A DNA stretch of 64,000 nt from Armigeres subalbatus (GCF_024139115.2 NC_085141.1:398500042-398564041); one strand, 5' to 3'; positions 12,073 to 23,119 are shown, numbered from the stretch's first letter. Program-made: numbers and translations. Notes: generated from the letters alone by a model not told the origin.

Positions 12073-12352
12073 ATGAAGAATTATCGAATCACCAAAACGT
12101 TTAACCTGTTACACCTTGATCGACTCGATATCAAGAAGCGGAAATACCCGAGACGATAACAGGTTCGGCTCTCACTCTGCAGACCAATGTTCGATTCCCA
12201 TGCTCTGCTCCTTTTTTTGTTTTCAAATAAAAATAATAACTTTAAAATTCCAGCACGTGTAAATTTAAAACAACCTATAACTTTCTGTCGTTTAACACGG
12301 AGCAGATTTGTTACATCTACTTGAACGGAAATTTACAGGTTTTGTTCGTACT
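12073..12352 (+). mobile_element. TA element, copy 3, 5'-deleted fragment
   Basis: It corresponds to the right ~285 bases of copy 1, in the same orientation, with the tRNA-like core at 12131-12218. It stops at 'ttcgtact', three bases short of the terminal GTG-TA, so the inverted terminus is lost. It lies only 38 bases beyond copy 2. Confidence 0.75.
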
Positions 12353-12463
12353 AGAAGAATACAACTCTGGAGTAGTATGTGAATGGTTTGAAGAAACCAT
12401 TGAACCTAGTCAGTTTGATGAAATTCAGCTAAGAAGTGAATTGATCAATGTTCGGAATCGCTA

Positions 12464-12487
12464 TTGATGATGATGATGATGATGATA
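12464..12487. repeat. (ATG/GAT)n microsatellite
   Basis: A run of about eight TGA/GAT trinucleotides creates a spurious poly-Met reading. The sequence 'gttcggaatcgctatt' just before it recurs near 12663. Confidence 0.9.
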
Positions 12488-13116
12488 CTACCATCTATTG
12501 TAGCAAGGCACCTGCCGATAGCACTGGCCATATCTGACAAACGATTTGATCATGATTATACTACTGTTTGTATTTCATCAGACTCCTATATGAAGGGCCA
12601 AAAATGGGTGGGGTGGTTCCATAAGCAGAGACACTTATGTGAATCCACGGGAGGAATAGAGATGTTCGGAATCGCTATTAGGCCATAAAAAACCCAACTT
12701 GTGAGTGGATTGGTTGGTGGCCGAAACCAACATCGGACCTATTCGGATTGAGAAAAATCCCATTAGGGAGTGAGTCTGTCGGTAAATTGGAGGCACTCCG
12801 TAAACTTTTGGGTTAATATAATTTAACTCTAAAGAGAGTTATTTGCTATCAAAGTCACTATCAAAAGCATCATGGCTAGAAAAAAAATACAACTTTGGAC
12901 CAATATCTGGGATTTTTTAGGAAAAATCCGTAATGAACACTGAGGACATTAAGGACATTCTTGTTCAATCATCTAATGCCAACCAATTTTACAAAACAAA
13001 TATTTTTAAGCTGAACATTTTTTGAATAAAACAAGCAAATTTATTTCGAATTAAAGATGAGCCAGCTTAGGGCTGGAATCCTTCATAATAAAGACAATAA
13101 TAATCATGAATCTGTT

Positions 13117-13511
13117 TTTTTAACTTTATTTTTTATTTTTTATTCCTTTATTTATTTGGTAGGCACTCTGTGTTACTTAACCGCTACTTAAGATCTACTG
13201 TGGTATTCTGCAGCCAAAATCCACACAGAATCTATTTTTAGATTTTTCCATTATTCATTGTTGCTGTCGTTGCTGGTCCATCTCGTCGTGAGTCCATTGT
13301 GTTCGTTTTGTCCATGTCGTGTATCCAATGATCGTTGCATTGTCCGGTTGCCATTTATCCGGGTAACGTTGGAGGAATGCCTCCGAGAAGAACAAGTTGT
13401 CAGTCGTCATCAGGCAGCCGTGACGGTGAGGCGTGCACCCCAATACGCCACCGCATAGGCTGCGCATCCGGCGACTGGCGAGGGTTTTGGTGGAGGGGCT
13501 GGGAATCGAAC
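13117..13511 (-). mobile_element. tRNA-derived SINE, 5'-truncated, 13-bp target duplication
   Basis: Thirteen bases, TCATGAATCTGTT, occur exactly at 13104-13116 and 13512-13524. On the minus strand the insert begins inside the tRNA-like T-arm (gttcgattcccagcccc). It continues through ~350 bases of GC-rich body and ends in an AT-rich tail of aataaaaaataaa units. The missing front half of the tRNA head means it was probably truncated on insertion. It landed just after an older 3' tail (aataaagacaataataa at 13086-13103). Confidence 0.8.
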
Positions 13512-13800
13512 TCATGAATCTGTTATAAGAGCAAAATGGTTCTTCATAACTTGGTTAACCAGATGGTCATTGGCTGGCCCCTGAAGGAATGTACTGAGAA
13601 AAGCTGAGCTATTTCAAACCAATTAAATTGAGAGTAAATTGTCCTCACTACTGCTTTACATTACGGTTCCGGAAGTCCCTGGGTGAAATTGGCAAAATGG
13701 AACTAATCTGATAAAGCAGTGCAGATATTATACTTGGCGGGGGCCGACCCGGCCCTACGCTACGGCGCTGCCTGTATGCCAATAGCTGCCAATGAATCTA

Positions 13801-14019
13801 TGACAAAAGGTCGAAAGTCAAAAGGTCGAAAGGACAAAAGGTCGAAAGACAAAAGGTCGAAAAGACAAAAGGTCGAAAGGACAAAAGGTTGCAAAGACAA
13901 AACGTCGAAAGGGACAGACGGTCGAAAGGGGCAAAAGGGACAAAAGGTCGAAAGGGACAAAAGGTCGAAAGGGACAAAAGGTCGAAAAGGACAAAAGATC
14001 GAAAGGGACAAAAGGTCTA
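13801..14019 (+). repeat. GGACAAAAGGTCGAAA minisatellite, array A
   Basis: About 14 units of 15-16 bases, acaaaaggtcgaaaGG with small variants, run on the plus strand. It begins 'atctatgacaaaagg' and leads into a ~150-base unique tail (14020-14175). Array and tail are mirrored by 14930-15332. Both strands give low-complexity open frames that are not genes. Confidence 0.9.
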
Positions 14020-14292
14020 ACAAAAATAAGTTAATAACAATTTGGGTGTATTCCAAAAGAATTTATGAAATGCATTTAACTTTATGCTGAAATAACGCAC
14101 TCATCTAATCAATCAAAGTAGAAGAATGAGCAATTTTCTAAGAAGGAGTAATTACTATAAAACAATATTATGAATATCAAGATAGTTCTGAAATAGATAA
14201 AAAAAAAGATTGTTGAAAACAAATGAATAAACTTGTATTTCGCGAAGCAGAGTTGTCCTATACCACAAAGGCGCACGCATTGAAAATAGGGT

Positions 14293-14548
14293 TAGGGACA
14301 AAAGGTCGAAAGACAAAAGGTCGAAAGGACAAAAGGTCGAAAGGCAAAACGTCGAAAGACAAAAGGTCGAAGGGACAAATGGTCGAAAAGGACAAAAGGT
14401 CGAAAGGGACAAAATGTCGAAAGGACAAAACGTCGAACGGGACAAAAGGTCGAACAGGACAGAACGTCGAACGGGACAAAAGGTCTAAAGAAACTAAAGA
14501 TCAATAAGATCAAAAGGTCGAAAGGAACAAAAGATTGAAATGGACAAG
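14293..14548 (+). repeat. GGACAAAAGGTCGAAA minisatellite, array B
   Basis: The monomer is the same as in array A, but it starts 'gggttagggacaaaagg' and ends near 'gaactgaaacgaag'. Start and end sequences are mirrored by array B' at 15540-15764 on the opposite strand. Confidence 0.9.
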
Positions 14549-14589
14549 GAACTGAAACGAAGAAAGTCAATCTAGCACCAAAGTTGCAC

Positions 14590-14922
14590 TACACAGTTAG
14601 CAAAAACTCTGCTCTTTTATTTTTCACTATTTTTACCAATAAGTAAAATTCATTCAGTGAGTACAACTAATAGATGGATGTTGAGTTTTCTAAATGTCAC
14701 TTCGATCTGTCAAAATGGTGCACACCGCACATCAAATACACCGGCGTATATTACACGCCGGTGTATTTTCGATGCGTGCGCCTGCGTGGCTGCGGAGTAC
14801 ACTATTTTGACAGATCGAAGAGACATTCAGAAAACCTAGATATTCATCTATTATTTGCACTCATTGAATGAATTTTATTTAGTTGCCAAAAATAAAAGAG
14901 CAACTTTTTTGGCAACTGTATA
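14590..14922. mobile_element. Palindromic TA MITE, ~330 bp
   Basis: TA at 14590-14591 and 14921-14922 flank termini CACAGTTAGC and GGCAACTGTA. The two halves are inverted repeats throughout (actctgctctttt, attcattcaatgag, cgatctgtcaaaat). They meet at a GC-rich hairpin core, aatacaccggcgta/tacgccggtgtatt, near 14735-14767. It sits between array B and inverted array A'. Confidence 0.8.
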
Positions 14923-15064
14923 GGACAAGTAATTACTCCTTCTTTGAAAATTGCTCATTCTTCAACTTTGATTGATATGATGAGTGTGTTATTTCTGCTT
15001 GAAGTTAAATGCATTTCATTAATTCTTTTGGAATACAGCCAAATTGCTATCAACTTGTTCTTGA

Positions 15065-15322
15065 TCGACCTTTTGTCCCTTTTGACCTTTTGTCCTTTTC
15101 GACCTTTCGTCCTTTTCGACCTTTTGTCCCGGTCGACCTTCTGTACCTTTCGACCTTTTGTCCTTTCGACCTTCTGTCCCTTTCCACGTTTTGTCTTTTC
15201 GACCTTTTGTCCTTTCTACCTTTTGTCTTTTCGACCTTTTGTCCTTTCTACCTTTTGTCTTTTCGACTTTTTGTCTTTCGACCTTTTGTCCTTTCGACCT
15301 TTTGTCTTTCGACCTTTTGTCA
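15065..15322 (-). repeat. GGACAAAAGGTCGAAA minisatellite, array A' (inverted)
   Basis: On the plus strand this reads as ccttttgtcctttcga units. With its flank (14930-15064) it is the reverse complement of 13801-14175, sharing 'gaatgagcaattttc' and 'gaaatgcatttaactt' in the flank. Confidence 0.9.
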
Positions 15323-15332
15323 TAGATTCTTG

Positions 15333-15487
15333 AAAATACACCGGCGTATAGTACACGCCGGTGTATTTGATCGAAGTGACATTTAGAAAACTCAAACATC
15401 CACCTATTAGTGGTACTTATTGAATGAATTTCATTTAATTGTTAAAAATTGAAAAAACAAAAGAGCAGAGTTTTTGCTAACTGTGTA
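15333..15487 (-). mobile_element. Half copy of the palindromic TA MITE
   Basis: It contains the hairpin core (aatacaccggcgtata/gtacacgccggtgtatt, 15336-15367) and then a single arm matching one half of 14590-14922. It ends 'gctaactgtgta' at 15487. The other arm is missing, and array A' abuts the core directly. Confidence 0.7.
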
Positions 15488-15539
15488 GAGCAACTCTGGT
15501 GCGAGATTGATTCTCTCCGTTTCAGTTTCTTGTCAATTT

Positions 15540-15764
15540 CAACTTTTGTCCCGTTCGACGTTTTGTCCTTTCGACCTTTTGTCCTGTTCGACGTTTTGTC
15601 CTTTCGACCTTTTGTCCTGTTCGACGTTTTGTCCTTTCGACCTTTTGTCCCTTTCGACCTTTTGTCCTTTTCGACCATTTGTCCCTTCGACCTTTTGTCT
15701 TTCGACGTTTTGTCTTTCGACCTTTTGTCCTCTCGACGTTTTGTCTTTCGACCTTTTGTCCCTA
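15540..15764 (-). repeat. GGACAAAAGGTCGAAA minisatellite, array B' (inverted)
   Basis: This is the reverse complement of array B, including the 'gggttagggac' outer edge and the 'actgaaac' inner edge. Some units carry the variant acaaaacgtcga, which is also seen in array B. Confidence 0.9.
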
Positions 15765-15914
15765 ACCCAATGCCAATAGCAGTGTTCATCTTTGATAAAA
15801 CAATAAGATTTTGGAATATTGACATGCCCACTATAAACCACATGAAAGTGGTCAATTTTTGTTGACACAAAATGGAGTACACCCAATATTTGTTTACACA
15901 GTTGGTATACTTTA

Positions 15915-16030
15915 ATTTCCCGGTTAACCTGATTTTTCATAGCTTTTTAAATACCACCCGAATTTTCTTTGATTTTTTGTGAATTTTTTCATGAGGTTAA
16001 CTCATAGTTTCAGCAACGCTAAAGGTCGTA
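15915..16030 (-). repeat. Dispersed repeat, copy 1
   Basis: The stretch 'cggttaacctgatttttc', 'agctttttaaatacc' and 'gaggttaactcatagtttca' is matched in reverse complement by 51205-51330. Class unknown. Confidence 0.6.
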
Positions 16031-16390
16031 ATCAACTAAAACCCACTCGTGTAAAAAAAACTGAGTGTACAACAAACCCTCTGAAATACTAAACAAAATA
16101 TATTTTGGAGTATCCTGCAATTCCTGTAGCCCCGGTTATATGTGAGCTGCAAGTAATTGAAACTAGAGCAAAGTGTAAGCAATTGAAAACCGTTCAAGGT
16201 ACGTCTCAAGACTTAATCTTAAGCAACACTTAAACGTATTGGGTTATGCATTATGCTCTGAATGTTGGTAGCGTAAATTGACACTTCGTAAACAGTTCAC
16301 AGTTTAAATTCTGATCTGAAGATGAATTTACTCAAAGATTTTGTTTAGGGTTAAGGGTTGGATGTTGTTTTTCCCCAGGAATCAATTTTT

Positions 16391-16501
16391 TAACATAATT
16401 TTCGGATTTGCTTTCAGTCCCCGGATCGAAACGTCGGCGATGAAGTAAAACCCTGTCAATGCTATTACCCGTGACTGAAAGCCAATCCGAAAATTAAGTT
16501 A
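16391..16501. mobile_element. Short inverted-repeat element, ~110 bp
   Basis: Arms 16391-16417 (taacataattttcgg...) and 16475-16501 (...ccgaaaattaagtta) pair with few mismatches. Between them lies a moderately GC-rich spacer. There is no coding sequence. It reads as a small MITE. Confidence 0.6.
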
Positions 16502-16799
16502 CAAATTTCACAGTCGTGATCCACTAGTAATTTTCAAAAAATTAAAATTTAATCCATGCACATACGGCTATTGTTAACAGAGATAATAAGGTCTTAGGAA
16601 AGGATTAGTAAAAACAAAACTGTAGGGAAAGAGGCCCCAAAACGACCCCCCCCCCGGTGTAAAACGTCTTTTGTGGTTTCTCTCATATTTACTGTCATTA
16701 AGATGTCCGTAACAAAACTAGATCTTAAATTATGTAGGTTTGGCGAAAAAAGTTTCAAAATAGTGTATGGGGAGGTTGGAAGAACCAAAAATTTCCACA

Positions 16800-16915
16800 T
16801 TTTGAAGAAACATCTAAGGGGCCCCATACACGCTCCGACATGTTGTACAACTTTGACTCCGCCCCTAGAAAATTTGGTTCGGTCGGAATAAAGTCGGACC
16901 GTCTCACAGTGATGC
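16800..16915 (+). repeat. Dispersed repeat shared with 28250-28410
   Basis: Blocks 'gacatgttgtacaactttg', 'actccgcccc' and 'ttggttcggtcggaat', ending 'cacagtgatgcca', appear in reverse complement at 28250-28410. The C-run at 16647-16656 lies in the flank. Confidence 0.6.
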
Positions 16916-17439
16916 CAAGGCGGAAAAAAGTGAAGAAAATTGAGTTGAGCGTACAGCTTCGAAAGTATTTTTATAATTTTTCATAATGTTTGAAATGTCT
17001 TTCCTCAAAATTTCACGAAGATTGGATGAAAATTGCACGGGGTGCATCATGTCGATCCAATGGTAAATCAAAGATGTTTTTTAGAATTGCTTGAAACATG
17101 TATGGCAAAGACATGATGTTGTTCAACCTGATTTTTAACTATGAGCACGCAATCGCACGCATGCCGAATCGGGCTTATTTCAAAGCTTATTTATTCAGCT
17201 TTTCGGGGATATGATGATTGTTTTGCGCACATCTGCGCAAATAGCATTTTTCTTCAAAGCATTCTTGAAGTAAACATAAGCATTAACACGCCGGAAACAG
17301 TGATTAGAAAATCGTGGGAACTAAATTTTCAAACAGCTGTATCTCAAGCGTCTTTCGACCGATTTTCACAATTCTTTTACGGATGTCTTACCTATCTCAT
17401 CTAGTTTCTTCATACTGGTGAGATATGTTTCTAGGGATG

Positions 17440-18600
17440 CTCAATTTATCCCTAGAGGGGCGTGAGTAAGGATGTTTTTTATTCAAAATATAGTAAATTT
17501 CGATTTACATGACATACCTCAGTCGGAACTTACAGGTTCAAAAAATGTTTTATAACACTATTCTAGCATTGACTATACTATGTGTCAACAAAATGTTTCT
17601 TCTGTACATCCCTAGCGACTCCAAAATGACCTCTATAGTAATGAAAGATGATATGCAAATGTTGACGATGAAAACTACGGAAACCCGCGCCAATGGAAAC
17701 CCGTCATGTCCATGTAGGTCAATAGAGGCCAGGGGAATGATATTCTATTCAGTTTTGCCCAAATCAGATGTTCCAGGATCTCCAAACTGTTTAGGAGTTT
17801 GGATCAATTGGTCTACCAAGTCAACTGAGCTCGATAGCTATCTGAAATCGACTAATCATCTCCACACAAGTCCTTAGAGCCCACGCACATGATTTACAGC
17901 ACAGTTATACCCATACCAGATGTTTCAGGTTCTCCAGTCTGAAGAGCCCACGTGTATAGTTTTCAACTCAGTTATACCCCAATCAGATGTTCTAGGTTCT
18001 CCAAACTGTTCTGGAGTTTGGAACAATTGGTCTACCAGGTCAACTGCGCTCGGTACAAATCGTACAGAATGAGATGTCCATACAAATCAGTAGAGCCCAT
18101 GCATACGATTTGGAACTCAGTTATACCAATATCAGATGTTCGAAGTACTCCATACTGCTCTGGAGTCTATCAAATCGAATGCGCTCAATATAACTTTGAC
18201 ATTAACCAGTCATGTCCATACAAGTTCGTAGAGCCTATATGTGTGATTTGCAACCCTGTTATATCCAAACCAGATGTTATGAGCTACCAAAAATGTTCTG
18301 GAATCAATCGGTCTACAAGGTCAACTGCGCTCGATACAAACGTGATATCATACATTCATGTTAATACATGTCCGTAGACACCACGCTTACAAATTTCGTT
18401 TTAGTTATACCCAAACCAGATGTTCTAGGTTGTCCAAACTATTGTGAAGTTTGGAACAATTGGTTTAACAGGCAAAATCTGACATTAATCAGTCATGTCC
18501 ATACACGTCCGTCGAGCTCGCGTATATGATCTAAACCAGAAGTTCAAAAATTTTCAAACTGCTTAGGAGTTCATATCAATTGGTCTACTAGGAATTCATT
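17440..18600. repeat. ~145-bp degenerate tandem array
   Basis: The motif 'ccagatgttctaggttctcc' and its variants recur near 17764, 17917, 17981, 18131, 18270, 18414 and 18535. Each unit also carries 'caattggtctaccagg', 'gtcatgtccatacaagtcc' and 'gtagagccc'. One unit is short. Two open frames in it (17509-17877 and 17952-18377) are by-products of the repeat and carry no recognisable domain. Confidence 0.85.
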
Positions 18601-19120
18601 CCTAGAGGAACTTCCAGAAGGATTCCTGGAAGAACTTCAGATTTTCCGAAGCAACTTCCGCAGGAATTCCAAAAGGAAAACTTCCGGAGGAGTTCTAGAA
18701 AGAACTTTCAAAGGAGTTCCAAGAGGAATTTCCAGATGAATTCCAGAAGGAACTTCCAAAGATATTCCAGAAATAACTTCCAAAGCTTTCCAAAAAGGAA
18801 CTTCCGGAAGAATTTAAGAAGGAACTTCCGGTGGAATTCCAGAAGAAGCTTCCGGAGAAATTCCAGAAAGAACTTCCGGAGGAAATCCAGAAGGAACTTA
18901 AGGAGGAAATTCAGAATGCATCTCTAGAAGAACTCCTGAAGGAACCTGGAGAATTCCTAGAAGTGTTTTCGGAGGAATTCTTCCGAATATTCCTCTAGGA
19001 ATTTTTCCGAATATTCCTCCAAATCTTTCTCCGGGTTTCTTCCCGAACTACAGGAACTCCTCCGGATATTCCTCCAGGAATTCCTCCATGCATTCTTCTT
19101 AATATTTCTCAAAGAACTCA
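18600..19120. repeat. Diverged left edge of the 24-bp satellite
   Basis: Irregular 'ggaacttccgga', 'ggaattccag' and 'gaattcct' units with substitutions lie between the ~145-bp array and the homogeneous satellite. This is the decay gradient expected at a satellite edge. Confidence 0.75.
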
Positions 19121-20745
19121 TCAGGAACTCATCAGGAATTCCTCCGGAAGCTCCTCCAGCAATTCCTCCGGCAGTTCCCCCAGGAATTCCTCCGGAAGTT
19201 CCTCCAGGAATTCCTCCGGAAGTTCCTCCAGGAATTCCTCCGGAAGTTCCTCCAGGAATTCCTCCGGAAGTTCCTCCAGGAATTCCTCCGGAAGTTCCTC
19301 CAGGAATTCCTCCGGAAGTTCCTCCAGGAATTCCTCCGGAAGTTCCTCCAGGAATTCCTCCGGAAGTTCCTCCAGGAATTCCTCCGGAAGTTCCTCCAGG
19401 AATTCCTCCGGAAGTTCCTCCAGGAATTCCTCCGGAAGTTCCTCCAGGAATTCCTCCGGAAGTTCCTCCAGGAATTCCTCCGGAAGTTCCTCCAGGAATT
19501 CCTCCGAAGTTCCTCCAGGAATTCCTCCGGAAGTTCCTCCAGGAATTCCTCCGAAGTTCCTCCAGGAATTCCTCCGGAAGTTCCTCCAGGAATTCCTCCG
19601 GAAGTTCCTCCAGGAATTCCTCCGGAAGTTCCTCCAGGAATTCCTCCGGAAGTTCCTCCAGGAATTCCTCCGGAAGTTCCTCCAGGAATTCCTCCAGAAG
19701 TTCCTCCAGGAGTTCCTCCAGGAATTCCTCCGGAAGTTCTTCCAGGAATTCCTCCGGAAGTCCCTCCAGGAATTCCTCCGGAAGTCCCTCCAGGAATTCC
19801 TCCGGAAGTTCCTCCAGGAATTCCTCCGGAAGTCCCTCCAGGAATTCCTCCCGAAGTTCCTCCAGGAATTCCTCCGGAAGTTCCCCCAGGAATTCCTCCG
19901 GAAGTTCCTCCAGGAATTCCTCCGGAAGTTCCTCCAGGAATTCCTCCGGAAGTCCCTCCAGGAATTCCTCCCGAAGTTCCTCCAGGAATTCCTCCGGAAG
20001 TTCCCCCAGGAATTCCTCCGGAAGTTCCTCCAGGAATTCCTCCGGAAGTTCCTCCAGGAATTCCTCCGGAAGTTCCTCCAGGAATTCCTCCGGAAGTTCC
20101 TCCAGGAATTCCTCCGGAAGTTCCTCCAGGAATTCCTCCGGAAGTTCCTCCAGGAATTCCTCCGGAAGTTCCTCCAGGAATTCATCCTAAGTTCCTCCAG
20201 GAATTCCTCCGAAGTTCCTCCAGGAATTCCTCCGAAGTTCCTCCAGGAATTCCTCCGGAAGTTCCTCCAGGAATTCCTCCGGAAGTTCCTCCAGGAATTC
20301 CTCCGGAAGTTCCTCCAGGAATTCCTCCGGAAGTTCCTCCAGGAATTCCTCCGGAAGTTCCTCCAGGAATTCCTCCGGAAGTTCCTCCAGGAATTCCTCC
20401 GGAAGTTCCTCCAGGAATTCCTCCGGAAGTTCCTCCAGGAATTCCTTCGGAAGTTCCTCCAGGAATTCCTCCGGAAGTTCCTCCAGGAATTCCTCCGGAA
20501 GTTCCTCCAGGAATTCCTCCGGAAGTTCCTCCAGGAATTCCTCCGGAAGTTCCTCCAGGAATTCCTCCGGAAGTTCCTCCAGGAATTCCTCCGGAAGTTT
20601 CTCCAGGAACTCCTCCCGAAGTTTCTCCAGGAATTCCTCAGGAAGTTCCTCCAGGAATTCTTTCGGAAGTTCCTCCAGGAATTCCTTCAGAAGTTCTTCC
20701 AGGAATTCCTCCGTAAGTTCCTCCAGGAATTCCTCCGGAAGTTAT
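19121..20745 (+). repeat. Homogeneous 24-bp satellite, left arm
   Basis: More than 60 nearly identical units of ggaattcctccggaagttcc+tcca, 24 bases each. A few units have lost one G, for example near 19505, 19552 and 20211. The monomer contains the palindromes GGAATTCC and TCCGGA. Because 24 is a multiple of three, both strands read as long repetitive open frames; these are not genes. The same monomer runs in the opposite direction from about 21231. Confidence 0.95.
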
Positions 20746-21230
20746 TTCCCCGAAAGTTCCTCCGGAAGTTCCCCCGGAAGTTCCTCCAGAAGTTCCTCCG
20801 GCAGTTCTCCCGAAAGTTTTCCCGGAAGTTCCTCCGGAAGTTCCCTCGAAAGTTCCCTCGGAAGTTGCTCCGGAAGTTCCCCCGGAAGTTCCTCGGGAAG
20901 TTCCTCCGGAAGTTCCTCCAGAAGTTCCTCCGGAAGTTCCCCCGAAGTTCCCCCGGAAGTTCCCCCGGAAGTTCCCCCGGAAGTTCCTCTGGAAGTTCCC
21001 ACGGAAGTTCCCCAGGAAGTTCCTCGGGAAGTTCCTCCGGAAGTTCCTCCGAAAGTTCTTTCGGAAGTCCCCCGGAAGTTCCTTCGGTTCTGCTGGAAGT
21101 TCAGCCGGAAGTTTCTCCGGAAGTTCCTCCGGAAAATGCTGCGGAATTTTCTCCAGAAGTTGCTCCGGAAGTTCCTCCGGAAGTTGCTCCGGAATTTCCT
21201 TAGGAAGTTGCTCCGGAAGTTCTTCCGGAA
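20746..21230. repeat. 12-bp-period centre of the satellite
   Basis: The GGAATTCC half-unit is missing. The block is made of ggaagttcctcc/ggaagttccccc 12-mers, more GC-rich and more variable. It lies exactly between the two opposed 24-bp arms and could form the turn of a very long foldback. Confidence 0.85.
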
Positions 21231-22400
21231 GATCCTCCGAAGGAACGCCTGGAGGAACTTCCGAAGGAATTGCTGGAGGAATTTCCGAAGGAATTGCTGG
21301 AGGAACTTCTGAAGGAATTCCTGGAGAAAGTTCCGGAGGAATTCCTGGAGGAACTTCCGGAGGAATTCCTGGAGGAACTTCCGAAGGAATTCCTGGAGGA
21401 ACTTCCGAAGGAATTCCTGGAGGAACTTCCGAAGGAATTCCTGGAGGAACTTCCGAAGGAATTCCTGGAGGAACTTCCGAAGGAATTCCCGGAGGAACTT
21501 CCGAAGGAATTCCCGGAGGAACTTCCGAAGGAATTCCTGGAGGAACTTCCGAAGGAATTCCTGGAGGAACTTCCGAAGAATTCCTGGAGGAACTTCCGAA
21601 GGAATTCCTGGAGGAACTTCCGAAGGAATTCCTGGAGGAACTTCCGAAGGAATTCCTGGAGGAACTTCCGAAGGAATTCCTGGAGGAACTTCCGAAGGAA
21701 TTTCTGGAGGAACTTCCGGAGGAATTCCCGGAGGAACTTCCGGAGGAATTCCTGGAGGAACTTCCGGAGGAATTCCTGGAGGAACTTCCGGAGGAATTCC
21801 TGGAGGAACTTCCGGAGGAATTCCTGGAGGAACTTCCGAAGGAATTATCGGAGGAACTTCCGAAGGAATTCTTGGAGGAACTTCCGAAGGAATTCCTGGA
21901 TGAATTTCCGAAGGAATTCCTGGAGGAACTTCCGTTGGATTTTTTGGAAGAACTCCCGAAGGAATTCCTGGAGGAACTTCCGTTGGATTTTTTGGAAGAA
22001 CTCCCGGAGAAATTCCTGGAGGAACTTTCTTAGGAAAGTTGCTACGGAAGTTCCTCCGGAAGTACCCCCGAAGGAATTCCTGGAGGAACTTCCGGAAGAA
22101 TTCCTGTAGGAAGTTCCAAAGGAATACCTGGAGGAACTTATGAAGGAATTCCTGGAGGAACTTCCGAAGGAATTCCTGGAGGAACTTCCAGAGGAATTCC
22201 TGGAGGAACTTCCGAAGGAATTCCTGGAGGAACTTCCAAAGGAATTGCTGGAGGAACTTCCGTAGTAATTTCTGGAAGAACTCCTGGAGAAATTCCTGGA
22301 GGAACTTTCTTAGGAACTCCTGGAAGAATTCCCTTAGAAACTTCCGAAGGAATTCAGGGGGGGGACTTCCGGAGGAATTTGCGGAGGAATTCCAGGAGGA
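21231..22400 (-). repeat. 24-bp satellite, right arm in opposite orientation
   Basis: Units read ggaattcctggaggaacttc+cgaa on the plus strand, the reverse complement of the left-arm monomer. Most share the variant CCGAAGGAATT in place of CCGGAGGAATT. Divergence grows after about 21900. Confidence 0.93.
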
Positions 22401-22407
22401 ACTAATT

Positions 22408-22490
22408 TTATTTGTCTTATTTATTATGGCTATCTTATTTGTCTTATCTGTCTCATTTGTCTTATTTGTCTTGTTTGTCTTATTTTCTTA
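22408..22490. repeat. TTTGTCTTAT microsatellite
   Basis: Seven to eight imperfect copies of a 10-base tttgtcttat unit run up to the TTAA that opens the next element. Confidence 0.85.
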
Positions 22491-23119
22491 TTAACTCTTA
22501 TGCGGCCGACGGGGTACCCGTGTTCCTTTTTCAAATTCAAGTGGTGATATTTCGAAGAATTTTTATAGCTGAAAGCTGAAACTCGGTGACATCTAAGACC
22601 TCCATAAAATGTAGCATCTGTGAGAAAATCACGTTGATACAGTGAGAAGGGACGTGGGGAGGGGCATCTGATTTTTTTTACCACGTGGATGGCCGACAGG
22701 GTACCCGTATTCCCATAAATTGATATTTTCATAACTTTAACGATTTTCAACCGATTTAGATAATTTTGACAGTTTTGGAAACAGAAACTCATATACTTTT
22801 TGCCCATTGTCAAGGTTTACAGCTTTTGTCCATGGTCATTCAAGAAATCTTTGAAGTAAGGCTTAAGAGTCTACACACGTAACCGAAGGACTATCAACCA
22901 GTTTCAAATATATTACATGCTCATTGCACTTCTTAGAATAGTCGGTGTTTGTAGTATATATTCTGGGTCTCCAAAAACCCCTGGAGTAAGGCCTAAGTCA
23001 TCCAAAAAATCCCTGGAATAAGATCTTATGGTCTGCTAACGTAACCAAAGGTCTATCGTGCAAATTCAAAAACGGTACATGCTCTTTATGGTGCTTAGCA
23101 TATAATGCTTTCACAGTAT

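Noticed and set aside
13525..13590. tRNA-like front half upstream of the SINE at 13.1-13.5 kb
   Set aside because: The 13-bp duplication shows that the SINE ends at 13511, so this sequence is flanking DNA and cannot be part of its tRNA head.
13719..15940. Lys/Arg/Gly-rich and Phe/Pro/Leu-rich frames of 90-146 codons
   Set aside because: Translations of the GGACAAAAGGTCGAAA minisatellite in both directions.
19121..22109. Long repetitive open frames (NSWRNFRR and EELPKEFL types)
   Set aside because: They follow from a 24-bp unit without stops in several frames on both strands; there is no unique domain, and the array is clearly satellite DNA.
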